Source of the DNA: Lepisosteus oculatus
Lineage: Eukaryota > Chordata > Actinopteri > Semionotiformes > Lepisosteidae
Assembly: GCF_040954835.1 (NCBI RefSeq)
Contig: NC_090706.1
Coordinates: forward strand, 26,545,148-26,609,147
Reading direction: 5' to 3'
DNA length: 64,000 bases
Under the pieces are notes generated by a model, which had not been told where the DNA came from, ran no database searches, and saw only the letters and a list, made by a program, of their open reading frames with translations. A program made the position numbers and the translations under genes. Positions 1 through 12,007 of the stretch are shown one piece after another. Each line of letters begins with the position of its first letter. Within the stretch, counting starts at the first letter, position 1.

Positions 1-1231
1 GGTACTAATACACGAGATACATTTATTAATACATAGAATATGCATGTAAACCTAACAGATCTTATCAAGAGGGTTATCAGAATACAAAAGGTATATTCGG
101 TCAGTTACAAAGTGTTACACATATCAAGAGGACATACGTTCAGTATATTATTCATTTATACCGTTTCATAAATGAACTTGGTTATAACTTCTACATTCGA
201 TACTCAAAACAAGTACATAACTCTTAGGAATTAAATTGATATCAACTGGTTGGGATAACAATTGAATTCTCGAGCTGTAATGCATTGAAGTTGAATACTC
301 ATCCAATCTCTGGGGATTCAGATCTCCTGCGGCACAAAGAAACAGTTGCAGGCTGTTGCTGTCCAATCCGTGCTCTCTGGCTCGGAGCCAGGCTGTGCTG
401 TGCGGCTTGCGACGGTGCGCTGCTGATGCTCACTGACCAGCTAGTTAGTGTTGGCTTTAACTAGCAAAGTTTGTGCACAGGAGAAAAGATGACTGTGGGT
501 CCCAGCAAGTCAGGAAGAGGACCGGTTCGTTCCTGATGAAGAGCTAGCTCTGAATAGTGATTCAGCTGTCCATAGTTCCGACCTGTTCATGAGGCCTGCT
601 GCTGGTTACTCTCTGGCAACCTCCACTCTAGACTCTTAGAACAAAGGAAAGTTCTGGCACTCGGACACACTGGCCGTTCCGTGGTTGTCCGGGCTGAGTC
701 TCAGGATGGTCAGGAGGCGCGCTGCGAGAATGTCCTGCCCTTGGGAGCCTTCTGCTCCTGGGCCGTCCTGCCCTGGAATTCTCCTTTGAATTCCCTTTAG
801 AACAGTCCACAGAATCCTCTCCAGAATCTTACTGAATCCCCCTAAATCTCTCAGGCTCTCTGTGTTGCCTGTTTTTACCTGGAGGAACTTCAGCTCATTG
901 ATTGGCTGAAAGTTCCATGGGCATCAGAGTCCCACGTGGATTACTCGGCCCTACCAGTCCCTGATTGGTTGATCAAGGTGAGATATGAGTCACTTACTCC
1001 TGACACTTAGGAATGCAGTCCAGATGTCCAACTGGCACTCCCTAGACAGATAGGCACCAATGGATGACCATTGATCATGATAGCCAGGCTTAGCTAAGTG
1101 CATCCCCCTTTGGGAGCTTGTTTCTTATCAAAAGAAAACATCTTAAATCAGCCTGCATGAATAGTTTCTCTGTGGCTGCACCACAGAGATGAACAGAGAA
1201 ATGGGGCCTCATTTGGGAAAGCCCAGAACAC
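1..1231 (-). other. Promoter-like segment, possibly a retroelement LTR read on the minus strand
   Basis: Read on the minus strand, this stretch has two CCAAT boxes (inverted copies at 901-905 and 964-968), a CACGTG E-box at 933-938, and a TAAAA-type AT element just downstream of the CCAAT boxes. Near the window edge it has an AATAAA signal (22-27). That order (CCAAT, AT box, transcribed stretch, polyadenylation signal) is what an LTR or a short Pol II unit looks like, and it is less AT-rich than what follows. No protein, primer-binding site, matching second LTR or target duplication could be seen, so the LTR reading is a guess. A promoter with an unseen gene to the left is the alternative. 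Confidence 0.25.
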
Positions 1232-1749
1232 TTAATTCTTTCTTATTATTAAGCCTCGCCGCTACAGGGGTTTCCGATAGTCTGGTGGTTCTTACAGTAA
1301 TCTGACTCTCATAGTAGGGGCAGTGAAGTACATAAAATACGGTAGTGGCCCCTATGGAAGTGAATCAGAAGTTTTCTCTGACCGAGTTAGGTTTTAACCT
1401 GCTATTGAATCTATAGGTGTTGTGCAGGTTAGGACTGAGGCTGCTACCGAGCCTTCTAGTGCTAAGCCTACTACCAACTTCTCTCCTAGTGAACCTGTAT
1501 TAGATGTATGTACTCCTGGTCCACGCAGAAGTCATAGACCAATGCCGGGGTGCACACTTATCCTTTTCATGAACCCAAGTCTGTCTGTAATGCAACCTCC
1601 TTAACTCCAGAAGTCTTTTTCCAGATGATAAACTTGCTTTCCATTTTAGGGAGGCAGTCAAGGGGGTGAAGGGTTGATAGTCACCAGGGTTGATTATGCA
1701 GCAGGGGAGAATCTGATCTACTGGTGAATAGCTGTCTGCTATGCCCAAT

Positions 1750-1763
1750 CCACTAGATGGCGT
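1750..1763 (+). promoter_or_regulatory. CTCF-like motif
   Basis: The sequence CCACTAGATGGCGT matches 13 of 14 positions of the CTCF core CCASYAGRKGGCRS. It sits in otherwise unannotated DNA between the promoter-like left end and the LINE fragment. A motif match alone does not show occupancy. Confidence 0.3.
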
Positions 1764-2074
1764 GCCTCTTAGATAGTGGTGTCTCTTAGTTCCTGCCAGT
1801 TAATTCCAGCATTCTGAGCATGCGCAGTAGGGACTAGGAAGCAGTGTGTTACAGGTGAAAAAAAACACAATTGTGTTGTAATGGTAAATACTGTTGTTTT
1901 CCTATTTACGCCCTAAATAAGGTCTCAAATCAAAAGTATTAACAAGTATAAAGGGGTATTGCATAGGATTAAGACAAGATGAGTAAAATTGATGTTAGAT
2001 GTTTGCGGATTTCACCCGAGTGGACTGAGGCTGTAGCCAGTTTCTAGACATCTACTCGGGCTAGAAAAATCTGT

Positions 2075-3290
2075 TTAGATAGATAGATACTTTATTGATC
2101 CCGTGAGGGAAATTGCAGTGCAACAGCATCTTAACACAGACAACACAGCCACAGTGTAACGAGTTATATAATAATAGTACAATACGTACAATACAATCAG
2201 TACAGTGAGGGTGCACTAAAAGAGTTACTCACAGTCCGGACACACAAAGAACAAACTAGAACAGAACAGTACACAGAAAAATCGTATCACACATATGAAT
2301 AAAAATATAGATGTAAATATAGATATAGATATAAATATAGATGTAAATGTATTGCACAGGTCCCTGGTATATATTGCACAAAAAACGGTTGTAAACGGGA
2401 AAAGAAAAGAAAGAGAACAGATGTAGCAGTAGATGTGTAGATGCGTTCAGTCCAGAAACAGGTCACTGTCAATGTTTCCTCTGCCCAGACGCAAGGTGGA
2501 TGCATTGTACAGTCTTATGGCAGAAGGCAAGAATGGCCTCCTGTAGCGCTCCCTGTCGCACCGTGGATGAATCAGTCTATTGCTGAACGTGCTCTTCATT
2601 TCTGCAAGCCTGTCATAGAGGGGATGGGAGATGTTGTCCATGACGGCCTCTAGTTTGGACACCATTCTCCTCTCAGCCACTACCTCCAAGGGGTCCAGGT
2701 CAGACCCAATGACAGAGCTTGCTCTCCTGATGAGCTTGTTCAGCCTTTTAGAATCCACTGCTCTAATCCCAGGGCCCCAGCATACCACTGCATAGAAAAT
2801 GGCACTCGCTACCACCGACTGATAGAACATATGAAGTATCTTACTACATACATTGAAGGACCTGAGCCTCCTCAAGAAGTAAAGTCGGCTCTGTCCCTTC
2901 TTATAGATGGCCTCGATGTTCTTAGACCATTCCAGTCTATCGTCGATGTGCACTCCCAAGTACTTGTACGAGTCCACCATCTCCACGCCACTCTCATGGA
3001 TTGATAGACAGGAGTAGGTTTGACCTTTTTCCTCCTGAAATCTACCACCAGTTCCTTTGTCTTTGTTACATTCAGTTCCAAGTGGTTCACCCCACACCAC
3101 TCCACAAAGCTGCTGACCAGTCCTCTGTACTCCTCCTCCTGCTCACCCTTGATACATCCCACAATTGCAGAGTCATCTGAGAACTTCTGCAGGTGGCATG
3201 ACTTTGAGTTGTACTTAAAGTCCGAAGTATAGACGGTGAAGAGGAATGGAGAAAGAACTGTCCCTTGAGGTGCCCCTGTGTTACTCATTC
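2075..3290 (-). mobile_element. 5'-truncated non-LTR retrotransposon (L2/Rex/jockey-type) with broken reverse transcriptase
   Basis: The minus strand encodes the C-terminal half of a LINE reverse transcriptase in two overlapping frames. The first frame has the palm motif around GAPQGTVLSPFLFTVYTSDF and the catalytic box as FSDD (in KFSDDSAIVG), followed by WCGVNHLELNVTKTKELVVD. The second frame carries YKYLGVHIDDRLEW and the C-terminal RT tail down to about 2450. The change of frame lies near 3000, so the protein is broken. On the minus strand the element ends in a tail with an AATAAAG-like run and a short GATA tandem repeat, typical of fish LINE 3' ends. Nothing upstream of GAPQG is LINE-like, so the copy is 5'-truncated. 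It is inactive. Confidence 0.8.
2300..2350. repeat. ATAGAT/ATGTAA-type microsatellite in the LINE 3' region
   Basis: A run of degenerate ATAGAT and AAATAT units lies in the 3' untranslated part of the neighbouring LINE fragment and is most simply part of it. Confidence 0.6.
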
Positions 3291-5732
3291 GCAAGTAATG
3301 TGTTACACACGTTCCTTGTATTTTATGTTCCTTTATTCTTTGCTGAGCCTTATGTTTAGTTGTGAAATGGGTATAACACAGTTTGCCAAGTGTATGCCAT
3401 TGCAAGAGTATTATACTAATTACCGTTGTAATGTAGTTCTCAGTGAGATTAGATCTGAGAATTGACCTGCGCAGCATGTGAGCGCCCTATTTCTACATGC
3501 ATTGCGCGGTGAGTTATTTAAATTTAAATTGCAATGTAATTTAATTTTTTGATCAGTGTAAATGCGATTTTGTAACAGTTAGATTTTGAATTTTGAAACT
3601 GTCAAACTAAAATGTGTTTTTTCTATGTTTTCCCTCATGGTAGGAAGAGCCACTACCATATTTTGTGTAGCTAAATATATCATTCTATGTCATTTCTTTT
3701 GTTTTTTTAATTATTATTTCCAAACTAATAATTCAGATCAGACACCATACTTACCTGGAAATAAAGAACCCCAAAAATATATTTCTGTCCTGTGCTAGTT
3801 ATTCTTTGCCAGGCTATATGTATTTAGGAGAAGCCTGCACAGGACTACCTGGAATGGTTTGTCAATTTTGAAGTGCAATTACGGTGATCTCTTATTATTC
3901 ACAAGATTTTCAATCAATTAATTTGTGCACCATACATTCTTTGATTAAAGGGATTTACTGCATGGTCTTATTATTCTTCTACTTAATATTCATAATAGAG
4001 AGTATGACATACTGTAGAATAAAAATTGCCTGAGCCTGGTACTTCAAACTGAATTAAAGAGAGTCAGAACCTAGGGGGGAGTTTTCCAAGGTTTAGAGTG
4101 TTGAATATTTATATTGAACACTCCACCAGCAAATTTAGGAAACTGTCTCATAGGAAAGACACTGCAGGCCACTACCTACCACCTCATGAACACTTGTCCT
4201 TTGTGTATGACTATCACATGAATGTGAAGGTCACTTTTACAGGGCTTTTACAGGTTAGCTCTTCCTGTTGTGTTGGTATGGTTGTCTGGTAACAAAGGTT
4301 CACAGTTTTTTCACTCTATGGGAAATGTAGGATGTATCTACCAAAATGTGAAAATGGATTTGTCATGTTCCTCAATTTGTGTTTTAAAGTTTTGCATTGT
4401 TGTTTATTTCAAAGACATATCCCAGGTATTTAATGTCGGCTGTCAGGACCTTTACTGTTGCCAGTCAGAGTTGGTTCAAATTAAAGTGCTTTTCATCACT
4501 CTGTTAGGTACAGCTGGAATGACTCAGCAGTGGCTTCACACTGTATAGAAGCCTGTGATTGTCATACAAAATGTGAACTCAAGTGTCCAGATGGAAAAAC
4601 CAACGCACTCTCTGCTCTGCAGAATGAGTCAAGTTCTCACAGGAGAACGTTTTGTGTTTTTAGCCCTTATACTCAGCATATCAGGATATTTAATTCAGCT
4701 AACAGTAGAATATGGTACATAAAGAAAATCATTGGGTTAATAAAGTTATTATTGTAGGCATTAACTGAGAAATTAGGTTATCAATTTTTCTTCAAAGGTC
4801 AGTGACGTCCACTGAAGTAACATACTATATTTCATTATTATAACATGGAATTAATGTCCCCTTTACTTGAATTTAACATACAGAGTTCTGTTTCTCAGCC
4901 TAGCTGGGATATCTTTCTTCTCGCATGTATTTTATGTCTACAAATGCTTATAACAAACCACCACATGTTTATTTTATAACTGATAAACTAACTGCTAGAC
5001 CCATAGCTGCCTCTTGACCAGGCAAACTCTCAAAGGCAGAAATCCTAGTTCACTTTCAGTAGATTATAGGTTTAGCCTCTAATGATCAGCTTTTGTGGTT
5101 GGCTAGTTTTGTTGAATAGATGATCCCAAGAACAAGTCTCATCCAAGAAGTCCATGTGAAAAGAAATGTGGCAAACAGCAATAAGAATGTTTTCTGACTT
5201 TTAACGTCTAGTCGTACTCAGCTGTCTGCCTTCATAGCTTATTATATTATAAAACCGCAATGAAGAATGGAAGCAATTTTAAAATATGGTTACTGATGTT
5301 AGAGGGTTTTATTGTTTCATGGCTTTTCCTGATACTATCTTTTCATTGCTGATCTGCAAGCAATAGCTTTCCATCTTCCTTTTCTTAATGTGGATGTTGA
5401 TTTGCATTTAAAAAGGATGAAACCTCTGACCATAACTACAGGAGGTAATTAACACTTTACACTAATAACAGGCAAATAAATAATAGGAATCATTGAGCAA
5501 ACATTACCTTAATAACCTCAGTATTAAGGGCTGAGGGTTGGCTAGAGCAAATTAACACGGGTATTTTAATGTATAATATTTTAAAACCATAATATTAAAA
5601 CCTTTAAATTAAGTAGACACTTACTGAACAAAATTATAATGGATTCCAGATATTACACAATACTGCCTCACCACTTCCACCTCCTTATAACTTTGCTCGG
5701 CACGTACCTTGTATTAATATATTATTGCCCTT

Positions 5733-5820
5733 TTTATTCAGTCCAAAAAGAATGTCAAAGTTTAAATCTTACTAACACTAAGTGAACTCTTTTCGAAAAA
5801 CAGCCCACAGCTTTGACAAT
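5733..5820 (+). repeat. Duplicated block, copy A
   Basis: It begins with 27 bases identical to those at 6338-6364 (starting TTTATTCAGTCC). The next 60 bases also match with gaps, including the words CACTAAGT and AACTCTTT and a run ending AAAACAGC. The class is unknown: either a local duplication or two insertions of one short element. Confidence 0.6.
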
Positions 5821-6337
5821 CTTAAAGAAAAGTGAGTTCTAACATTGCACAATAAGTCCTAAAAGTCCTAGCTAAGAAGAAAATTTAAAACCATTTGAGT
5901 CAGAGTCTACAATCTATATAAGGTTTTTCTTCTCAAATTGACACTAATGCAAGAGAAACAGGCTTCTTAACAAACACTACAGCCAGAGTTGTCACAAAGG
6001 AAAGTTTGTAATTCATTTTAGTGCAATGAAGATTTTAGAATGGATGTTCATTTCCTTAATCTAGAAAAACAAAATCCTCAACTTTCTATGTACCAAATGC
6101 CATGTGGTGATTGAACATAAAAAATCAAGAGCCTTGCACCACTTTCTTCTGTGGGATTAAAACAAAATACATTTGTTAAGACAATTTCTCAGCAGCAACT
6201 TCAAGGGAATATCCTGGCAACAAGCGAAGAGCAGACCAAGGGGCTTAGAACACAATCTACAAAATAACTAGGAGACAGATTAAAAAAAGTTGATAATTTA
6301 TCAAATATTCCCTAATTCAATGTGTTATGTTCCAGGG

Positions 6338-6441
6338 TTTATTCAGTCCAAAAAGAATGTCAAAACATATGTCTTCAAGCAAAAGTACAGACACTAAGTA
6401 AACTCTTTCCAGAAAACAGCTACAGGTTCTCTGACATTAAC
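6338..6441 (+). repeat. Duplicated block, copy B
   Basis: Second copy of the block at 5733, in the same orientation and 605 bp away. It differs mainly by a 10-20 base insertion after the shared 27-base start. Confidence 0.6.
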
Positions 6442-9400
6442 TCTTTATTTCTGATCAAACAAATACAGTACATGACTGTTGAAGCCTTTATTAATTTAAC
6501 ATCTTTAATTACTTAATCATCAGCATTTTACACACTGACATGGCTCCAAATTCTGAACTGATGTGTGTTTGCTGTTGAGGCTATATTGCTTTTAGAAGGG
6601 GTATTGCCACAAGTCTCACTGTGTTATGAGATTGTTATGTTCTCTTCAGTCTCCAGGTCTCTCAAGAGCTTCACACCTAAGCACCAGGTGAGTGGTATTT
6701 TGGTGCAGTGGGTTTGACTCTGGCTTGGGCTTTTTTGTGCCTTGCTTCTTTCAAGAAGTGTCTGGGTGAGGTCCTTGGATCACTTAGTTAAAGCTCAACC
6801 AAGCTTGATGGACTAAAAGGCCTGTCATTTGCAAATAAGGTTCTTACGAAACAGATTATCAACATTATGCTTATGATGACATTTCAAATTCTTATTGCAC
6901 AGCTTATGCTCTATATTCATTTCAGATTATTGTTTTTGTAACCAAGGTCAACTTTTAGTATTAAGAATAAAAAACACTAAGTGTTTATAGTGTTAACAAT
7001 TTCACAATACACACTTACAGTAGCATACCTTATGCACATTGTAAAATATTGAAGATTCAAAGCATTCTTCAATAATAAAATTGAAAAGCATGTGCTTTAT
7101 TTTTTAAATTAAGACTTACAGGTGCTTGAATTGCTTTTATGGACCATATGTGACAGGATTCTGCTCTAAGGAGCTTTACTGTTATTTAATACATCTATTA
7201 GGTCTTTAACCCTGATATATTGAATGCAGGGGTTTATACCAATGCCCTGTATTGTGTTAAAGAGTTTTATGTATTGATTGAGGTATAAATCATCTGAAGC
7301 ACCAGGCAGTGTTGGTTTTCTGAGCCTTTTTAAAGCTAATTGCAGAATTAACAGATACGATCTCTCTGTCTCAATGTCACCTCTTAGCACAGATGGAGGC
7401 ATGAGGCAGTGTGTCTCAAAGTGCCAAGGCCCAGTGGGGCCTCTTACAGGGCAGCTGTCACATATCCACAGCTTTCCTGTGTCCCGCTACGGTCCCAGTA
7501 AGTGCCTGAATGGCCCAGGCATAGGACCACTGTCCCAAAAGGAGGCAGGCCCAGGCTGGTCTCATTTGAAAAGTTTAAAAATCAGCTCAGGTAATAAAGC
7601 AACTCATTTATCATTTATGACAGCACTATTAATCATCTGAGGGAATGTATCTGACTGCCCTTAGGGCTGGTTGCCTGGTTGTCCAGTTAGGGTAGCCTGG
7701 CTGATGCAGATGCTTAACTATTTTTAATCTTCTAAATTAACTTGGGCCACAAGAGCACAGGAGTGTTGGCCCTCAAGCCTTGCGTGATTCACGTACAGTG
7801 ACAGGCTTTGAATTAGTCTGTGTGCTTGTCACCCAGCATGTTGAGGATGGATGTAAATAAAAGTTTTATTTACTTGCCTTTCCTTCTTCTCATTTACACA
7901 AAAACTCTCAAGCCTATCAACAGATTCCATTAACTTCTTAGATCCTTCAGTAAATTCTGATTCCCTGAGAAAACTGTCAAACAAAAGCCATACAATTCAT
8001 GCACACTCTTGCCAATTTAGCATCTTTCAACCATTACAATTTAGATCCCCAATCCCCCCACCCTACCCCTCTCCAAGGTCCCTGTACCCTATTCTCACCT
8101 GCACTTTAAATAGCTCTGGGGTTACAGTTTCACGAATAAGGTCCCTTGTCTGTTTGTAAATCATGTCTAATGAGGTGTCTGCTTCATTGAAGCATGTGGA
8201 TTTGCTGCATGTGATGGTGCTGCTTTGAAGGAGCAAGATATGAGTGCTGTTATTGAAGCTGTCAAAAGGCTGCAAGTGATATATGAACCTGGTGATCTCC
8301 AGTGGCTAACAGGCTTCTCATGCAGTTTGGCACAGCATGCCAGCAGCATGCCAAGGGGTGCTCACCTGAGGGTACAGGTCTTCTCTCAGGAACATGAGAG
8401 ACAGGAAAGAGCAGTGTGTCTTTGTCCACCCTTGTTCATTGATAAAACAGAGTATAATTACATATACGTATACACGTATAATAACAGCATGTGATTCAAT
8501 GTTGTCTTTGTTAGACTTGAGGAAAAGTCAAATAGTGTATACAGAAAAAAATAGATTTTTCTGTTTTGAGACAAAGGGTTGAAACTCCACCCACACTGAA
8601 TTTCAGATTTCAGAAATCCACTGATGTCTTCTCACTTTCATTTAATTTGCTTTAATTGGTTGTTTTTTGTTCCCTCAGAGTTTAATGACTAGTCCTGGAC
8701 TCGACTTTGTATGAGTTCCTTATCCCAGTTTGGCAATGAAAAAGAAAAGCAAAATACTTTAAGCAAGCTCTGTATTGATTCATATCAAACTGTTCATCTT
8801 GGGAAGAGTCAGTACACATTAAAAACAGACACTGTATTCTGGGTATAGACAGATATTTCTGGAATCATTTTTTCTGAATGTTTATCACTCTATGTGCTAC
8901 TGAAATTTATTGATAATGAAACTGAATGTACAAACAGTGAGTATTACACCAAAGGGAAAACTTTTTTAACTTTAAACTGTCATGTACTGGAGAACTTAAT
9001 TCTGTTGTAAGTGTAACTCAGGCTCTTTTTTTAAAAAAAATGTTTTTTAAAAGGTGTGTTACCTTGTTACCTGATGTCTTTATTTTCTTACATAATGAAT
9101 ACAAGTACACAAATTGATATTGAATTGTTCAATTCTGGTTTTATACCCTTGTAATCTTTAATTCCTTGCCTGGGTAGTAATATTCTGCTTTTACAATATT
9201 CACCCCCATTGTGCACTGTTTATATGTATTCATAAACAATATATCTTTTAATATTTGAGATTACTGATAAGCCAGGATTTATTGCCTTATTCTTGAACAG
9301 CCAAGGTGAGCTGCCAAGATATGCATGGTGCACTGTGCATACTCTGCAGATATGTGATAAAGCACATAGCTCACCTTTTAAAATCAAACACATTTCTTCA

Positions 9401-11993
9401 TTATGATTCTTGCCAGGGTTTCATTGTATCTTCATCTGAATACTTTCTAATGGCCTTCCAAAGCCATTATTTCCTTTCTCCTTATATAGTTTATTTATTT
9501 ACAACCATCATTAGTATTAGTTATATTATTATTTTTTATTTCAAAGGTTCAGTGGCAATCCTAATTAACCCACTGTGTCTGTAGGATTGTAGAGAAAGCA
9601 AGCATTTTCTTTAAAAAAAAAATTCAGAAAGTCATATTATGCCTCTAACATGGCCTTAGCACCTGTGACAATATTGTTTCAATATTGTTAAAATTAACAA
9701 ACAATCTCTGCCCCTGTTCCAAGCACTTGACACTGACATTAAGAGTTCATCTTTACCCTGAGCTCAGCTGGTCAATGTTGTGTGTCTAAGTATTGACATT
9801 ATTTTATTATTATTATACTTTATAATAAAAACAATGGAATAAATAGTCCTGGGACTTATACATCATGCAAAAATAAATGCAATAACCAATAACTGAATTC
9901 ATCTGCATTGACATGTAAAGAACTTATTGCAGAAGACTTTATCGGAATAACTGATCGTAACTGAACTGTGACTGACAATCAATGTCAACCAGCAAAGCTC
10001 AAATCTCAGCCCTGCACAGCAGAGAAAGCAAAGTCTCAACCAGAAAGAATTTGTGGCATTACATTTTATTAAAGATCATTGATAATATTTTCACTTATTA
10101 TTTTTCTCTTTATCTTCACATACCTGCACCACACTGTAAATTGGGTCTCTTAGTTAATTAACCATCCTAAAGTACAGAGACGTAGTCAAACAAATTATAC
10201 CGACGTTCCCTTGCTCTGATGAATGTGAGGTTTTTGTTAGCAGAAACCATGACATAAAAATATTCATAAAAATAGTCAAGTCAGGGATTAGAAATGTATT
10301 TCATAACTTTGACCATTTTCAGTGTCACTCTAATTAAGATGCACCTTTCTCAAACTCTGACCTGTCTCAACCTGTATTTATATCATCTGATCAGATAGTA
10401 AGGCTCCAAGGAAGTGTAATGAAAAAAGCAGTGTATTTTTTGTTTGATAAGCAACTGAGAGATTAGTAAACAGCTATATTCCGATTGTACATTTTTTAAT
10501 TCCACCAACTAACTGATGTATTCTATAAATGTCATAAAGCACAGCAAGCCTAATTACTAATATTATTTTCCAGTCTCCAAAATCATAGCTGAAAAGATAT
10601 ACAGTAGAAATTATTCAGTACAATGTATTTGTTAATCATTATGCATAGCGTAGGCAGCAAAAAGCACAAAAAAATTATTTCTACTTTGGTGCAATTTTGA
10701 ATAGAACATTTTTGTTCTTGCTGGAAAAAAGGAAAAAATCAGATGGAGTCTCAAAGACATACAAAGAAGTTACATATTGCTCTGTAGGCTGTAGGTGGAA
10801 ACAGACAGAGATCATCTCACATTCTTTCAATTTGTCTTCAGAATTGCCATGAAACAAGGCTTAGCAAACTCAGATTTGATCACATGAGAGTGTAGGAGCA
10901 CATCAGCTTCTGCTAGTGCTGGGAGAGAATGATAGAGACTTTGAAAAATTGGGGCAACACTAGTATGTATCAAACAAATAGTGTGAAACAAACAATAAAC
11001 CAAAGAAAGGTGATTAAAATATTTTGTGATTCATTCCATTGATAGTCATTCCTTGCACAAGTCCTTAAGTCATTGTTCTACAGACCATGTCTGTAAATGC
11101 ACAAAACTATTCAGTTATATTTCTGTTCAGTAATATAGTGCCATAGACTGCAAATTCTCTTTGCTTAGAACAGCTTATAACACCCATCCTAGTAGATAAT
11201 CCTAGAGCACAAAAAGCAAATAAAAGGATGGCTTTGGCCTATCTAGCTGTTTTGTTTGGGTCAATTCTACCAGCTTTAGGTTGCTACAGCAAAATAGTTA
11301 AGGTTAACCTCTGTCTTTGCTATATGATCTTTTCTTTTTGAACTAGGTTCATTCCCCCATTTTGCCCACATTATCATTTATTGTTAGTAACACCTTAGTC
11401 CTACATCATAAGGTCATGGAGCCTAACTTGGACAAAAGGCGAGATACACCCTTCGCCGGGCACCAGTTGTTCTCAGAGGACATGCACAGGGGACAATTAA
11501 GAGACTCTGTATAGCTCCTGAAGAAAATCTAAGAAATCACAAAGTGATACTCCACACAGAAGGCGCCCCATGTCAGAATCTACCCCAGGACTGAAGAACT
11601 GTGAGGCAGCCACATAGAACTACCGTCTGTAATATTAATTCTGATTTAACTCTTAAAATCTTTTCATCCGTGCACAAATCTATTTAAATATCCTAGAATG
11701 ATGCGAGAAAATACATTTACTCAAGATGTCCAGAACTCATCCAAATGTAGAGACCTGTGCATCAGCAAATGAGTGTTCAGCTATCACCAAACCTCAAAAT
11801 GCATTAATGATTCGACTCAAATTCCAATTACAGTTTAAACTGAAATAAAGAAAGAAGGAAAATATCTGATTTCTAAAAAATAATAAGAGTTGAATAATAA
11901 TAATAATCACTTTCCTCTATGTATGAATTCACTGTAACAGAAATGTGCATTTTTCATGAGTATACTTTGTGGTCTTAGTGTCATGGAGACTTT

Positions 11994-12007
11994 CTGCCAC
12001 CTAGTGA
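11994..12007 (-). promoter_or_regulatory. CTCF-like motif
   Basis: CTGCCACCTAGTGA matches the reverse complement of the CTCF core at 13 of 14 positions. It points towards the motif at 1750. One-mismatch hits like this are expected by chance about once per window, so support is weak. Confidence 0.25.

Noticed and set aside
1395-1604. Possible C-terminal tail of an LTR-retrotransposon polyprotein (RRSHRPMPG-like end)
   Set aside because: Only a short Pro/Arg-rich match without integrase or RT sequence next to it; too little to call.
7278-7640. 120-codon open frame on the + strand
   Set aside because: Low-complexity, motif-free translation with an equally long frame on the other strand; no evidence of coding.
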